From Zoogloeaceae bacterium (GTDB lineage Bacteria > Pseudomonadota > Gammaproteobacteria > Burkholderiales > Rhodocyclaceae): 58,231 bases of DNA. The DNA lies in contig SSSX01000392.1 of the NCBI GenBank assembly GCA_015657735.1, forward strand, positions 1 through 58,231. Direction: 5' to 3'. Under the pieces are notes generated by a model. The model ran no database searches. It saw only the letters and a list, made by a program, of their open reading frames with translations, and was not told where the DNA came from. The position numbers and the translations under genes are program-made. Of the stretch, positions 57,452-58,231 are shown in pieces; within the stretch, counting starts at the first letter, position 1, and each line of letters begins with the position of its first letter.

Positions 57452-58231
57452 TCAATCCACCGCCATGCGGGAGGTTTCCCGCGCAAACTCCCAGCAGTTG
57501 CCGCCGAGCGCCTTGGCCAGATACATGGCCCGGTCGGCGGCGCCGATCAGCGCCTCGGTGTCGTCGCCGTTGCGGGTGCTGAGGGCAATGCCGATGCTCG
57601 CCGAAACGCTGGCGGCATCGTTCTCGAACGAGAAACGCAGCCCGGCGATGCACGCGCACACCCGCCGCGCCAGTTCGGCCAGGCCCTGGGCCGCCGCCGA
57701 CGGCACGAGGATCGCGAACTCGTCGCCGCCCATCCGGAAGAACATCTCGTTGCGCCGCACCACGGCACCGACCGCGGCGGCCAGCCCGATCAGCACTTCG
57801 TCGCCGGCCGGGTGGCCGAAGCGGTCGTTGACCGGCTTGAAGCCGTCCAGGTCGATGGCCAGCAGGCCCACGCCCTCCCGGTGGCGCCGCCCGTCGGCCA
57901 GCATGCGCTCGAGCTCCTCGTGGAAGCGGCGGCGGTTGAAAAGATTGGTGAGCGGATCGCGTTCGGCCAGATGCAGCAGCTGGCGCGCCACCCGGCGCTG
58001 CTCGGTGATGTCCTCGAAAACCCAGATCCGCCCGATGGCACGGTTTCCGTCCGGCCCGGCGACGACGCGGGAGAAATCGGTGACGACCCGGCCGTCCTTG
58101 AAATGGAACTCGTAGGGCTCGGTCGGCTCCCGGCACTGCACCACCTCGGCCACATGCCGCAGGTAGCCGGCGCCGTCGTCGAGGAACTGCAGCACGTACT
58201 GCTGCAGCACCACGTCGCGCACGCCGACGAA
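57452..58231 (-). CDS. PAS-GGDEF diguanylate cyclase, 5' end missing
   Basis: 259 residues visible, the N-terminus running out of the window. The end of a PAS domain (EFHFKDGRVVTDFSR...GRIWVFEDIT) leads to a GGDEF domain: RDPLTNLFNRRRF, LLAIDLDGFKPVNDRFGH and RMGGDEFAILV, active-site residues intact. No I-site RxxD is seen just before GGDEF (VVRRNEMFFRMGGDEF has RNE at that place), so product inhibition may be absent. It should make cyclic di-GMP, the usual brake on motility; the position beside flagellar genes is suggestive. Confidence 0.92.
   Translation of the reverse strand, partial: FVGVRDVVLQQYVLQFLDDGAGYLRHVAEVVQCREPTEPYEFHFKDGRVVTDFSRVVAGPDGNRAIGRIWVFEDITEQRRVARQLLHLAERDPLTNLFNRRRFHEELERMLADGRRHREGVGLLAIDLDGFKPVNDRFGHPAGDEVLIGLAAAVGAVVRRNEMFFRMGGDEFAILVPSAAAQGLAELARRVCACIAGLRFSFENDAASVSASIGIALSTRNGDDTEALIGAADRAMYLAKALGGNCWEFARETSRMAVD

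Noticed and set aside
1..58231. tRNA, rRNA, CRISPR arrays, insertion sequences, prophage or integrase genes
   Set aside because: None could be supported on either strand by motif, repeat structure or protein family.

Overview
The window is high-GC DNA, probably from a betaproteobacterium of the Rhodocyclales type. That placement is inferred from a PEP-CTERM protein plus an exosortase-associated acyltransferase, a phasin-like gene, a Tat-exported NrtA with NasT, a complete Mrp antiporter operon, a late flagellar operon and YggX. No rRNA, tRNA, CRISPR array, insertion sequence or phage gene was seen. Coding density is high and many neighbouring genes overlap by 4 bp (ATGA/GTGA).

Layout. 1-5.1 kb: end of an AlkA-type glycosylase, an orphan TRAP binding protein, an LpxH-like phosphoesterase coupled to a family-4 glycosyltransferase, a phased 21-bp tandem repeat array, a small SdhB-type [2Fe-2S] protein and YaiI. 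5.1-10.3 kb: a minus-strand set (ThiF/E1-like protein, long nitroreductase, CDF metal exporter) divergent from an FtsX-type permease and a LuxI-like PEP-CTERM-associated acyltransferase. 10.2-15.7 kb: mrpABCDEFG on the minus strand. 15.9-18.6 kb: phasin-like protein, NfsA-like nitroreductase, PEP-CTERM GDSL esterase. 18.6-22.6 kb: nasT, then nrtA-nrtB-nrtD. The nasT-nrtA gap carries an NtrC-type dyad, a sigma-54 promoter, a two-hairpin ANTAR-responsive RNA and an overlapping terminator. 22.7-28.7 kb: CHASE-PAS histidine kinase, receiver-ATPase and receiver-PAS-PP2C protein. 28.7-33.3 kb: RND efflux operon ending in a DUF2892 protein, with a palindrome directly on its promoter. 33.4-37.2 kb: a second receiver-ATPase, CbiX, an M23 peptidase, TcdA and a HAD phosphatase. 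37.3-51.7 kb: a sugar/glycan island (acyltransferase, RfbF, RfbG, RfbH, C-methyltransferase-like protein, YerE-like ThDP enzyme, FkbM protein, NeuB-like synthase, SDR, 1210-residue multidomain glycosyltransferase). 51.9-57.1 kb: fliC, flaG, fliD, fliS, fliT, fliK-like and an flhB C-terminal paralogue. 57.1-58.2 kb: yggX and a truncated PAS-GGDEF cyclase.

How it fits together. The glycan island runs in one direction, mostly by overlapping genes, straight up to flagellin. The simplest reading is that it builds and transfers an unusual CDP-3,6-dideoxyhexose-derived and possibly nonulosonate-like glycan onto flagellin, although an LPS or exopolysaccharide role is not excluded. The nitrate region shows a compact nitrogen circuit: NtrC and sigma-54 would start transcription, and NasT would decide whether the leader terminator is passed. 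The three signalling genes at 22.7-28.7 kb look like a phosphorelay feeding a partner-switch output. The least explained elements are the 21-bp repeat array and the E1/nitroreductase/acyltransferase locus.
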